From positions 62,001 through 126,000 of the forward strand of contig UQBX01000003.1 of assembly GCA_900539425.1 (NCBI GenBank): a stretch of DNA of 64,000 bases. Reading direction: 5' to 3'. Below, piece after piece: positions 1 through 8,943 of the stretch (positions are counted from its first letter, which is position 1; every line of letters starts with the position of its first letter). The translations under genes and the position numbers were made by a program. The notes beneath the pieces were generated by a model. That model searched no databases, had not been told where the DNA came from, and saw nothing but the letters and a program-made list of their open reading frames with translations. This DNA comes from an uncultured Oscillospiraceae bacterium (lineage in GTDB: Bacteria; Bacillota; Clostridia; Oscillospirales; Acutalibacteraceae).

Positions 1-1
1 T

Positions 2-448
2 AAAATTACGGTTATGCTTTCTTCTCAGGAAGAGGTAGGAACGCGCGGAGCAAAAGCTGGTGCTTTTTGCGTTGATGCTGATGAAGCAATAAGCGTGGAT
101 GTTTCTTTCGGCTTTTCACCGCAATGCAGCAAAGATGATTGCGGAATGCTTTCTAAAGGGCCTATGATTGGATTTTCACCCGTACTTGATAAAAACATTT
201 CGGATAAGCTTGTTAAATGTGCTGAAAAGAATGATATTCCGTATCAGAAAGAGATAATGAACGGCAGGACAAGCACAAACGCAGATGTTATTTCCGTATC
301 AAAAGGCGGAGTGAAATGCGGGCTTATTTCAATCCCTCTCAGATATATGCATACACCTTGTGAGATTATTGATATTAAAGATGTTGAGGCAACAGCAGAT
401 CTTATTGTTGCCTATATTTCCGAAAGGGCAGGTGAATGCGATGCTTAA
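2..448 (+). CDS. M42 family metallopeptidase, 5'-truncated by window edge
   Basis: C-terminal part (148 codons plus stop) of a cobalt/zinc-dependent M42 aminopeptidase; the reading frame is open from base 2, so the true start lies outside the window. The QEEVGTRGA segment holds the catalytic glutamate and an adjacent metal ligand typical of M42. The YMHTPCE segment near the C-terminus holds the last metal-binding histidine. The N-terminal AHxDE motif is missing only because of the edge. Its last 8 bases overlap the start of a second M42 gene, so the two form a tandem translationally coupled pair. M42 enzymes form large tetrahedral complexes that trim peptides in the cytoplasm; substrate preference cannot be read from this fragment. 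Confidence 0.9.
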   Translation, partial: KITVMLSSQEEVGTRGAKAGAFCVDADEAISVDVSFGFSPQCSKDDCGMLSKGPMIGFSPVLDKNISDKLVKCAEKNDIPYQKEIMNGRTSTNADVISVSKGGVKCGLISIPLRYMHTPCEIIDIKDVEATADLIVAYISERAGECDA

Positions 449-1442
449 AGAACTGTGCAGTTTAAACGGAACTTCCGGAGATGAAAAAGAAGTCAGAAAC
501 TTTATCATTGAAAATATCAAGAATAAATGTGATTACAAGGTAGATGCCCTTGGGTCTGTTATAGCCTTTAAAAAAGGTAAAAAGAAACCTGATAAAAAAG
601 TTATGCTTTGTGCTCATATGGATGAGGTAGGATTTATTATCACTCATATAACCGACGACGGATATTTGAAATTTGCACCTGTCGGCGGTATTGAGCCTGA
701 AGCTGTTCTTACACGCCGGCTGAGCATAAACGGCAGAATCGGCGTAGCGGGTTCAAAAGCCGTTCACCTTATGAGTAAGTCTGAAAAAGACAGTGCTCCT
801 GAGTTCAGCGATTTTCTTCTTGATATAGGTGCTTCAGATAAAAAAGAGGCAGAACAGTATGTATCAGAGGGCGACTTTGCATATTTCGTTTCTGATTACT
901 GTGAATTCGGTAATGGCTTTATCAAAGCAAAAGCTCTTGATGACCGTATAGGCTGTATGCTTTTGATTGAGCTTATTAACAGCGAGCTTGAGTATGACAC
1001 CTATTTCTGTTTTAATGTTCAGGAAGAAGTAGGTCTAAGAGGTGCAACCTGTACCGCTTTCACTGTTCAGCCCGATATTGCGGTTGTTCTTGAGTCCACA
1101 ACAGCCGCTGATATTGACGGCGTTTCCGGTGCTGAACGCTGCTGTTTGCTTGGAAACGGCCCTGTGGTCTCATATATGGACGGCAGAACTGTTTACGACA
1201 GAGAACTCTATTCCAAAGCGTTTCAGATTGCGAAAGAAAACGGTATTTCCATACAGACAAAAACTAAGATTGCGGGCGGTAATGATGCCGGCGCAATTCA
1301 AAATTCTGCCGGCGGATGCCGTGTTTGTGCCGTATCGCTGCCATGCAGATATATTCACACAGGCTCAAGTGTTGTTAAAAAGAGCGATATTATTGAAACT
1401 CAGAAATTTTTAAAGGTATTTATCAATTCTCTTTATGATTGA
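441..1442 (+). CDS. M42 family metallopeptidase (aminopeptidase/endoglucanase-type)
   Basis: A 333-aa cytosolic aminopeptidase. All M42 landmarks are visible: AHMDE (H59, D61), ALDDR (D167/D168, bridging metal ligand), QEEVG (E195 catalytic, E196 metal ligand) and the C-terminal RYIHT histidine. The start at 441 is chosen because it begins the normal MLKELCSLNG M42 N-terminus; an in-frame upstream start at 360 would add 27 residues lying inside the previous gene. It overlaps the preceding M42 gene by 8 bases and the following acetyltransferase by 8 bases, so one transcript is likely. The two M42 copies diverge enough that they may form a hetero-complex or differ in specificity (inference). 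Annotations of this family as endoglucanase should be distrusted. Confidence 0.93.
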   Translation: MLKELCSLNGTSGDEKEVRNFIIENIKNKCDYKVDALGSVIAFKKGKKKPDKKVMLCAHMDEVGFIITHITDDGYLKFAPVGGIEPEAVLTRRLSINGRIGVAGSKAVHLMSKSEKDSAPEFSDFLLDIGASDKKEAEQYVSEGDFAYFVSDYCEFGNGFIKAKALDDRIGCMLLIELINSELEYDTYFCFNVQEEVGLRGATCTAFTVQPDIAVVLESTTAADIDGVSGAERCCLLGNGPVVSYMDGRTVYDRELYSKAFQIAKENGISIQTKTKIAGGNDAGAIQNSAGGCRVCAVSLPCRYIHTGSSVVKKSDIIETQKFLKVFINSLYD

Positions 1443-2160
1443 AAAAATCGATTCATTTCAAAAGCTTGATACGTTCAAAGATAAAAATATTTTTACAGTT
1501 CGCATAAAATCTCTTGCTTATGTTTACGGCTTTGGCTTTTCGTTCGCCTCGTTTTACAGGCAGATAATAAATAATGAAACTGCCGCGGTTTTCAGTGTTC
1601 TTGATTCGGATATTACGCTTGCGGTTGATGCCAATTGCGCAGATTTTGATGAACTTGCAGAGTTTTTTTTGTTGCGCGGCTTTACTTCACTTATGTGCAG
1701 TGATGATTTTATTATTGACGGTGAATATGATCACGGTGAAATTATGGAATGCCGCTGTAAATTTGATTTGACTGACTTTCAAGAAGCTGTCGGCATTTCA
1801 ACTTTTGAGCAGCTTAGCGGTTTATATGAATTTTTGGATTACGGCGGCAGTTTTGACGCATGGTATGCAGATATCAGAAGGCGTTTAAATCTTTCCTCAG
1901 CCAAGGCTTGCGGGATATACAGAAACGAAAAAATCGTTACAAGCGCAGTGCTTTCATCAATATATAAGTCGGATGCCGTTTTAACCGGGGTAAAGACCGA
2001 TGAAAAATACCGCAGGCAGGGATTTGCGGGTGAAGCGGTAAAATATCTTTGCAACTGCGTTCACGGCAGTGTATACCTTATGCGGGAAGACGGTAAAAAT
2101 GAAAATTTTTATTCTGAAATAGGATTTAAAAATATTGAAAGGTGGAGAATGTATAGGTGA
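1435..2160 (+). CDS. GNAT-family N-acetyltransferase
   Basis: A 241-aa protein with a GNAT fold in its C-terminal half. The acetyl-CoA binding motif A is visible as RRQGFAGEAV near residues 193-202, preceded by the beta-4 strand TGVKTDEKY, and the C-terminus ends in an NFYSEIGFKN segment typical of GNAT beta-6/alpha-4. The N-terminal roughly 100 residues are poorly characterised and may be a second degenerate GNAT-like domain. It overlaps the M42 gene upstream and the PLP-enzyme gene downstream, so it is translated as part of the same operon. The acetyl acceptor is unknown. Confidence 0.8.
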   Translation: MIEKIDSFQKLDTFKDKNIFTVRIKSLAYVYGFGFSFASFYRQIINNETAAVFSVLDSDITLAVDANCADFDELAEFFLLRGFTSLMCSDDFIIDGEYDHGEIMECRCKFDLTDFQEAVGISTFEQLSGLYEFLDYGGSFDAWYADIRRRLNLSSAKACGIYRNEKIVTSAVLSSIYKSDAVLTGVKTDEKYRRQGFAGEAVKYLCNCVHGSVYLMREDGKNENFYSEIGFKNIERWRMYR

Positions 2161-3422
2161 CCCCTTTTTTTGATATAGACAGCAATATTTTAAAGGCGTC
2201 TGAAAAGGCAATTAAAAAGACAGAAAAAGAGTTCAAAAAAATAGATGAAATAACGGATTTTAACCAGCAGAAAGTTATAAGCGCTTTTATAAAACACGGA
2301 GTTTCCGAAAGCCATTTTGCATCCACAACGGGCTACGGATACGGAGACAGAGGCAGAGAAACACTTGATAAGATTTGGGCCGATGTTTTCGGTGCGGAGG
2401 ATGCACTTGTTCGCCATAATTTTACATGCGGCACACATACGCTTGCCACAGCTCTTTTCGGTGTGTTAAGACCCGGTGATAAAATGCTTTGTGTTACCGG
2501 AACACCATATGACACCATTCACGGTGTTATTGGTATTTCTGGAGAGGGAATGGGATCTTTAAAGGATTTCGGCGTTCTTTATGATGAAGTACCGCTGAAA
2601 AATGACAGGCTTGATTATGAAGCAATTAAAGAAGCCGTTGATGACAGCGTAACAATGGTATATATACAGAGAAGCCGCGGTTATGAACTCAGACCAAGCC
2701 TGTTAATAAGCGAGATAGAAAAGGTTGTTCAGATAGCAAAATCAAAAAATCCCGATGTTATTGTTATGGTTGATAACTGTTACGGTGAATTTGTTCAGAA
2801 ACAGGAGCCATGTGATGTCGGCGCTGATCTTATTGCAGGTTCGCTTATAAAAAACGCAGGCGGCGGTATGGCAAGAACAGGCGGATACATAGCCGGAAGA
2901 AAAGACCTTGTTGAGAAATGTGCTTACAGACTTACAACACCGGGTCTCGGCAAAGAGGTCGGCGCTACTATCGGAATGAACAGAGAGTTGTATATGGGGT
3001 TGTTTTACGCGCCTCACACCGTCGGCGAAGCGCTTAAAAGTGCAGTATATATTGCGGCTCTTTTCAGCGGCTTTGGCTTTGACACCACGCCCGCTTTTGA
3101 TGCTGAAAGGGGAGATATCGTTCAGTCGCTCGGTCTCGGCAACGAAAAGCGTCTTGTTGCTTTCTGCCAGGGAATTCAGAGTGGCAGTCCTATAGACAGT
3201 TATCTTTCTCCCGAGCCTTGGGATATGCCGGGATATGACAGCAAAGTAGTTATGGCGGCCGGGGCATTTACAATGGGCTCATCTATAGAGCTTTCCGCTG
3301 ATGCTCCCATTAGAGAACCATACTATGCATGGATACAGGGAGGACTTACTTTCCATTCGGCAAAATTATGCGCTTTGCTTGCGGCTCAGAAAATGCTTGA
3401 CGGAGGTTTGCTTGATGTATAA
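2157..3422 (+). CDS. PLP-dependent methionine gamma-lyase / 'aluminium resistance' family protein
   Basis: A 421-aa fold-type I PLP enzyme of the Met_gamma_lyase (cystathionine beta-lyase-like, aluminium-resistance) family. Features seen are a CGTHT segment (91-95) contacting cofactor phosphate, VDNCYGEF (206-213) with the PLP-binding aspartate, and SLIKNAGGG with the Schiff-base lysine at K232. In Bacilli and Clostridia this family often sits near miaA, hfq or glnR and is of uncertain substrate, probably C-S lyase chemistry on a sulfur amino acid. The start is GTG at 2157, overlapping the previous stop by 4 bases (GTGA). It also overlaps the following DUF2461 gene by 8 bases. Confidence 0.9.
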   Translation: MTPFFDIDSNILKASEKAIKKTEKEFKKIDEITDFNQQKVISAFIKHGVSESHFASTTGYGYGDRGRETLDKIWADVFGAEDALVRHNFTCGTHTLATALFGVLRPGDKMLCVTGTPYDTIHGVIGISGEGMGSLKDFGVLYDEVPLKNDRLDYEAIKEAVDDSVTMVYIQRSRGYELRPSLLISEIEKVVQIAKSKNPDVIVMVDNCYGEFVQKQEPCDVGADLIAGSLIKNAGGGMARTGGYIAGRKDLVEKCAYRLTTPGLGKEVGATIGMNRELYMGLFYAPHTVGEALKSAVYIAALFSGFGFDTTPAFDAERGDIVQSLGLGNEKRLVAFCQGIQSGSPIDSYLSPEPWDMPGYDSKVVMAAGAFTMGSSIELSADAPIREPYYAWIQGGLTFHSAKLCALLAAQKMLDGGLLDV

Positions 3423-4131
3423 TTACAGCGGCATAAAGCCTGAAATTATTGAATTGCTTTCTGTTAACAGATTTAATGATTCAAAAGCATTTTATGAGGA
3501 GCATAAAGAAGAATTAAAGCAAGGCGCAACTGTTCCGATGAGGCAGATGGTACTTGATTTATCCGATGTCCTTTGTGAGCTTGATCCGCTTATGGATACA
3601 AATCCAACATATATTGTTTCCCGTATCAGACGTGATACAAGGCGCACAAAGAGCAAACTTTTGTATAGGGAAAATCTTTGGGTAATGTTCAGGCGCAATA
3701 AGTTTGAATATCCGTTTGCACCTTTTTACTGGTTTGAATTCAAACCCGAAGGGTACGCCTACGGGCTCGGTATGTGGACGGGCAAACCTTCACAGTTTGA
3801 TGAAGTAAGAAAGCTTATAGTAAGTGAGCCGGAAAGATGGCTCGCCGCCGTTGACAGCACAAAAAAAGCCGGTCTGAAATACGCTACTGATGAGTTTTAT
3901 AAAAAAGATAAAGTGCCCGGTGCGCCGGAAGAATTAAAGAAATATTTAAACGCAAAACATTTAGTGTTTTGCGTGTGGAAAAACGATATTGAAAGAATAG
4001 CTACAACAAAGATTATTGATGATCTTAGAAAAATGATTAAGAAATCTGCGCCGATGTATCAATTTTTGATAGAGGCGTATGATAAAGCTTTTAACGAGGG
4101 TATTATAAATGCAGACTATTACAAAAGATGA
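3415..4131 (+). CDS. DUF2461 family protein
   Basis: A 238-aa conserved protein of unknown function. The DUF2461 signature is visible: the FNDSKAFYEEHKEELK start, which is the family's NxREWFxxNRxxY-like opening, then YIVSRIRRDTRRTKSK followed by a predicted beta-rich core ending in the GLGMWTGKP segment. ATG at 3415 is chosen because it overlaps the upstream stop by 8 bases and gives the family's normal N-terminus; the upstream in-frame extension lies in another gene. No signal peptide or membrane segment is visible. Its place between a PLP enzyme and a phosphohexomutase says little about its role. Confidence 0.85.
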   Translation: MYNYSGIKPEIIELLSVNRFNDSKAFYEEHKEELKQGATVPMRQMVLDLSDVLCELDPLMDTNPTYIVSRIRRDTRRTKSKLLYRENLWVMFRRNKFEYPFAPFYWFEFKPEGYAYGLGMWTGKPSQFDEVRKLIVSEPERWLAAVDSTKKAGLKYATDEFYKKDKVPGAPEELKKYLNAKHLVFCVWKNDIERIATTKIIDDLRKMIKKSAPMYQFLIEAYDKAFNEGIINADYYKR

Positions 4132-5611
4132 ATTACTTAAACTTAAAAGCGGCAGTGATATCAGAGGTACTGCTGTAGAAACAGAAACCGAAAAAGTGCA
4201 GCTTACTGACGAAGTTGTTAAATCAGTTTGCACTGCGTTTGTAAGGTGGTATAAAGAAAAGTTTAACTGCGCTGATTTCACTATTGCAGTTGGGCACGAT
4301 TCAAGAATTTCAGCAAACAGGATAAAAAATGCGGCTGTTTCGGCTTTCTGCTCTGAGGGTGCTCTTGTTTATGACTGCGGACTCTGCGCAACTCCGGCAA
4401 TGTTCATGGCGGTAGTATCTGATATAAAAGCCTGCGCATCGCTTGAAATAACAGCTTCTCATCATCCGTATCAGAAAAACGGGCTTAAATTCTTTACGCC
4501 TAACGGAGGGCTTGAAGGATATGAAGTTGAGGAAATATTAAACCTTGCTTTTGATATTGACTATGGATGTGAAAAAGGCGAGGTAAAAGAGTATGATTTC
4601 ATGAGCGTTTATTCAGCGCATCTCAGAAATATAATAATCAACGCTGTAAATGACGGAGATAAGCCTTTATGCGGTCTTAAAATATCTGTGGATTCAGGTA
4701 ACGGCGCAGGCGGTTTTTATTCAAAAAATGTACTTGAACCGCTGGGAGCAGATGTTTCTGCAAGTCAGTTTTCAGAGCCGGACGGAATGTTCCCGAATCA
4801 CATTCCAAATCCTGAAAATCCCGAAGCAATGGAATGCGCTCAGAAAATGGTACTTGAAAGTAATTCCGATTTCGGTGTCATTTTTGATACTGATGTTGAC
4901 AGAATGGGATGCGTTTCTTCTGACGGCATGGAGATCAACAGAAACCGTCTTGTTGCACTTGCAAGCGCAATCGCTCTTCAGAATAATGAGGGCGGAACAA
5001 TAGTTACTGACAGCTTAACTTCTGACGGACTTCGCGAGTTTATTGAGAAAAAACTCGGCGGTAAACAGCTTAGATATAAACGCGGATATAAAAATGTTAT
5101 CGATAAAGCCCTTGAACTTAATCAAGACGGCGTTAACTGCCCGCTTGCAATTGAAACGAGCGGTCACGCGGCTTTAAGAGAAAATTATTTTCTTGACGAC
5201 GGAGCATATCTTGCTGCGAAGATAATATCTCTTGCCGCGCTTCTTAAAAAACAGGGCAAGGATATAAATTCTCTGATAAGCGAGCTTAAAGAACCTGCTG
5301 AAAGCGTTGAAATCAGAATTCCTATTAAAGAAAATGATTTTAAAACTTATGGGCAGAATGTTATAGATGCTCTTGCATTATTTGCTCGGGAAAATCCAGC
5401 ATGGGAAATTGAAAAAGAAAACTATGAGGGTATAAGAGTTAATTTCAGCGGAGGCTGGTTCCTTCTTCGCCTTTCGGTGCATGATCCTATTCTCCCTCTG
5501 AATATTGAATGTGAAGAAAAAGGAATTTCTGCAAAAGTGGCTTCTCAGATAAAAGCTTTTGCGCAAAAATTTGAAAAACTTGATTTAAGTAATTTTGATA
5601 AGGTACTGTAA
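4109..5611 (+). CDS. Phosphomannomutase/phosphoglucomutase (alpha-D-phosphohexomutase)
   Basis: A 500-aa enzyme interconverting hexose 1- and 6-phosphates for cell-envelope sugar nucleotides or glycogen. Phosphohexomutase landmarks are all present: the phosphoserine loop TASHHP (S117), the Mg-binding DTDVDR loop (D260, D262, D264) and the sugar-binding loop ETSGHAA (E349-H353). The TASHHP form with ESGH-type sugar loop is that of bacterial PMM/PGM rather than GlmM. It starts inside the DUF2461 gene (23-base overlap), and its stop shares a base with the addB start (TAATG). Whether it prefers mannose or glucose cannot be told from sequence. Confidence 0.92.
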   Translation: MQTITKDELLKLKSGSDIRGTAVETETEKVQLTDEVVKSVCTAFVRWYKEKFNCADFTIAVGHDSRISANRIKNAAVSAFCSEGALVYDCGLCATPAMFMAVVSDIKACASLEITASHHPYQKNGLKFFTPNGGLEGYEVEEILNLAFDIDYGCEKGEVKEYDFMSVYSAHLRNIIINAVNDGDKPLCGLKISVDSGNGAGGFYSKNVLEPLGADVSASQFSEPDGMFPNHIPNPENPEAMECAQKMVLESNSDFGVIFDTDVDRMGCVSSDGMEINRNRLVALASAIALQNNEGGTIVTDSLTSDGLREFIEKKLGGKQLRYKRGYKNVIDKALELNQDGVNCPLAIETSGHAALRENYFLDDGAYLAAKIISLAALLKKQGKDINSLISELKEPAESVEIRIPIKENDFKTYGQNVIDALALFARENPAWEIEKENYEGIRVNFSGGWFLLRLSVHDPILPLNIECEEKGISAKVASQIKAFAQKFEKLDLSNFDKVL

Positions 5612-8600
5612 TGCTTAATCTTATTTTGGGCCGTGCCGGATACGGCAAAACAGATTATTGTTTCAACAAAATAACATCACTTGCAAAAGGCGGAAATAAA
5701 GATATACTGCTCCTCACACCGGAGCAGTATAATTTTACTGCTGAAAAAAAACTTCTCTATGCTCTTGGTGAAAGCAGAGTTAATAATGTTCAGAATCTGT
5801 CTTTTACACGCCTTTCCAATGAGTTAAAAAGACTTTACGGCGGCGACCCTCTGCATGTTTTATCTAAAGGCGCAAAGGCGGTATTGATGAAAAAAGCGAT
5901 GGAATCTGTTAAAGATGATCTTCATGTCTTCGCCAAAAAAACTGAAATAATGTCTTTCATTACATCTATGGTTGATATTTATGACGAGATGAAGTCATGC
6001 TCAAAATCTTGGCAAGAAATAAAGGCGGCGTCAGAAAGCATAGATAAAAAGCTTCTTTCAGGCAAATTAGGCGATATTTCAAAGATAATCGAAAAGTATG
6101 AACAGATGATTGATGGGAAATATTATGATGCCGCAGATGAGTTTTCCCGCCTTTACGTAAAACTTTATGAAACATCATATCTTAAAGGCAAAACCGTGTT
6201 TATTGACGGCTTTAACGGATTTGTTGCCAATGAGATAAAAATACTTGAACTGATTATTAGGGATTCTGTTGACGTATATATTACTCTTGCTACAGATTCG
6301 TTTGGAAATAATGATGATTATGATTTGTTTGCCTACATAAACAAAACCGCAGCATCTATTATAAAGATTGCTGAAAATAACGGTGTCCCGTACAGAATAG
6401 TAGATCTAACTGAAAATCACAGAACTGATAATAAATATCTTTTGACTTGTGAAAAAGAAGTGTTTTCCCAAAACGGAGAATCAGTATCCGAAAAGCCTGA
6501 TTCAATAAGCATTTATAAGGCAAGAAGTATTTCTGACGAGTGTGATTATACAGCGCTTATGATTAGAAAACTTCTCAGAAGCGGATACAGAGCACGCGAA
6601 ATTGCTGTTATTTGCAGAGATGCGGAGAAATACAGCAACGAACTTGCCTATGCTTTCAGAAAATACGAAATACCGTTTTTTGATGATGAAAGGCAGAGTA
6701 TCAGTGCTCAGCCCGTTATTGCTTTTGTGCGTTTTCTTTTGAGAACAGTTGCCTATTCTTTTAGATCTGAAGATATACTGAGTCTTGCCAAAACCGGTCT
6801 TACAGCACTTAACCCGAAAGATGTAAATTCGCTTGAAAACTATATTTATATGTGGGGAATAAGCGGTATCAGAAAATGGGGAAATCCATTTGTGAATTCA
6901 GCAAAAGGCTTTTCTTCCGAGCTTTCAGATCACGATAAAGCAGTTTTAGATAAGTTAAATAAATCACGTGAATATTTATTTTCACGCCTGAATAACTTTA
7001 AAAAAGCAGTTTCAGAAGCCGATGCACCTCAAATAAGTGCCGCAATATACAATGCACTGCTTGCTTTTGGTGCAAATAAAAAGATTAAGACACTCGCAAA
7101 TGATCTTAATGATTACGGTAAGAATGCTCTTGCTGATGAGCAGAAACGCGTTTGGGATCTTTTGATGGAAATTCTGAATGATCTTGCCGTTGTTTCTGAA
7201 AACGATGCAATTTCTGTGAAAGATTATTCAGGGCTGTTTTCAATAATGGTGAATTCAGAAGATCTTGGAGTTTTGCCACAGGGAATAGACTGCGTTCAGT
7301 TTGGTCAGGCGGACAGAATGAGAGCTGATAACCCAAAAGCGGTGTTTGTTTTGGGCGCCAACGAGGGAGATTTCCCGAGATCCGTTTTCAGCGGAGGACT
7401 GCTTACCGAGAGCGACAGAGTAATATTAAGCGAAAATGATTTTGCTCTTTATTCTTTCGGAGAAACATTAACTTTTCAGGAGAGATATTTTGCCTATATG
7501 GCTCTCAGCGCAGCTTCTGAAAAGCTTTATGTATCTTATGAGGGGAACGTTAAAAATGACGCTCCGTCATCAATAATCACTTCTCTTGTATCACTTTTCC
7601 CAAGCGTTGAAATCCTGAAAAAAGAAGATATCCCTGAAACGGAACTTGTTGAAAGCCGTACTTCAGCTTTTGATCTTATGACTGAGAAATTCGGGGATAA
7701 TACTGCATTCTCGGAATCTCTGAAAAAATATTTTGAAAATGACGGCAGATATGAAGCTGTAAAACTTCTGTTTGAAAATGATGAGATTTCAATAAAAAAT
7801 AAAAGTAATGCAAAAGAACTTTTCGGAAAGGATATGTATCTTTCCGCTTCAAGACTTGAGGATTATTTTAACTGCCGTTTCAGATATTTTTGCAAGTTCG
7901 GACTTATGGCAAGGCCTCTTCAGAAAGCACAGATGAATGCAATGCAGACAGGTACCGTAATTCACTATGTGCTTGAAAATGTGTTGAATGACATAGGCAC
8001 AAAACAGCTTGCAAAAGAAAGCGAAGCTCATATAAGAATTATCGTAAATAAATATCTCAATACATATTTTGAAACTCAGCTTGGTAATACGGATGAGTTT
8101 AACAAGCGCTTCCGCTATCAGTTCATGAGGCTTTCAAAAATGCTTTACAGTGTAGTAATGCGCCTTGCCGATGAATTTTCTCATTCATCATTTTCCGCCG
8201 AGGCTTTTGAACTTACTATTGACAATGACGGCGATGTTAAGCCGGCTGTAATTCTGCTTGAAGACGGCTCGGTGCGTATAAGAGGAGCTGTTGATCGCGT
8301 TGATGTATTTGAAAAAGACGGTGAGAAGTATATTCGTGTTGTAGATTATAAATCGGGAAACAAGAAATTCAAACTTTCCGATGTGCTTTATGGACTTAAT
8401 CTGCAGATGTTTGTTTATCTGTTTACCATATGTGCTGATAAGGAAAGCAAATTCAGCGGCATACCTGCCGGTGTGCTTTATATGCATGCGTCAAAATCAG
8501 TAGTTTCACTTGACACTCAAAACACAGAAGAAGAACTGCGCAAAAATGCCGATTCGGAATATAAGATGAAAGGTATTGTCCTTTATGATGAAAAACATGA

Positions 8601-8943
8601 TATTTTGAATGATATGGAAGAGGGCGTTAAAGGCCGATTTATACCCGTAACGTATGATTCAAAAGGCGATGTCAAGGGATGTTTTGCTTCTCTTGAGGGA
8701 TTGGGCAGAATTGCCCGTAAGATCAGCAGTCTTGTGGCTGAAATGGGAAACGGACTTCATAACGGACAAATAGGGCAGAATCCCATTAACGGCAAGGATC
8801 ATGACAAAACATGTGAATACTGCGATTATAGTGATGTTTGTGCAAACAGAAAGTATATTGATTACCGTGAAATGGATACGCTGAAGGATACAGAAGTTAT
8901 TTCAGCGCTTGAGGAGGTGCAGAACGGTGAGAAAGTGGACTGA
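5611..8943 (+). CDS. addB: ATP-dependent helicase/deoxyribonuclease subunit B
   Basis: A 1110-aa subunit of the AddAB complex that processes double-strand DNA ends for RecA loading. The P-loop GRAGYGKT is at residues 7-14. The C-terminal RecB-like nuclease core reads VVDYKSGN (D912, K914). A four-cysteine iron-sulfur staple matches the family layout: C755 in the YFNC segment, then C1068-x2-C1071-x5-C1077. The length is close to the usual 1100-1170 aa. It starts on TAATG at the previous stop and overlaps addA by 17 bases. AddB acts as the Chi-recognising partner with an inactive helicase core in characterised Firmicutes. Confidence 0.97.
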   Translation: MLNLILGRAGYGKTDYCFNKITSLAKGGNKDILLLTPEQYNFTAEKKLLYALGESRVNNVQNLSFTRLSNELKRLYGGDPLHVLSKGAKAVLMKKAMESVKDDLHVFAKKTEIMSFITSMVDIYDEMKSCSKSWQEIKAASESIDKKLLSGKLGDISKIIEKYEQMIDGKYYDAADEFSRLYVKLYETSYLKGKTVFIDGFNGFVANEIKILELIIRDSVDVYITLATDSFGNNDDYDLFAYINKTAASIIKIAENNGVPYRIVDLTENHRTDNKYLLTCEKEVFSQNGESVSEKPDSISIYKARSISDECDYTALMIRKLLRSGYRAREIAVICRDAEKYSNELAYAFRKYEIPFFDDERQSISAQPVIAFVRFLLRTVAYSFRSEDILSLAKTGLTALNPKDVNSLENYIYMWGISGIRKWGNPFVNSAKGFSSELSDHDKAVLDKLNKSREYLFSRLNNFKKAVSEADAPQISAAIYNALLAFGANKKIKTLANDLNDYGKNALADEQKRVWDLLMEILNDLAVVSENDAISVKDYSGLFSIMVNSEDLGVLPQGIDCVQFGQADRMRADNPKAVFVLGANEGDFPRSVFSGGLLTESDRVILSENDFALYSFGETLTFQERYFAYMALSAASEKLYVSYEGNVKNDAPSSIITSLVSLFPSVEILKKEDIPETELVESRTSAFDLMTEKFGDNTAFSESLKKYFENDGRYEAVKLLFENDEISIKNKSNAKELFGKDMYLSASRLEDYFNCRFRYFCKFGLMARPLQKAQMNAMQTGTVIHYVLENVLNDIGTKQLAKESEAHIRIIVNKYLNTYFETQLGNTDEFNKRFRYQFMRLSKMLYSVVMRLADEFSHSSFSAEAFELTIDNDGDVKPAVILLEDGSVRIRGAVDRVDVFEKDGEKYIRVVDYKSGNKKFKLSDVLYGLNLQMFVYLFTICADKESKFSGIPAGVLYMHASKSVVSLDTQNTEEELRKNADSEYKMKGIVLYDEKHDILNDMEEGVKGRFIPVTYDSKGDVKGCFASLEGLGRIARKISSLVAEMGNGLHNGQIGQNPINGKDHDKTCEYCDYSDVCANRKYIDYREMDTLKDTEVISALEEVQNGEKVD

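Noticed and set aside
1042..1413. 123-codon plus-strand frame inside the M42 gene
   Set aside because: It is an alternative frame of a gene whose M42 catalytic motifs are intact; no SD or protein-like pattern.
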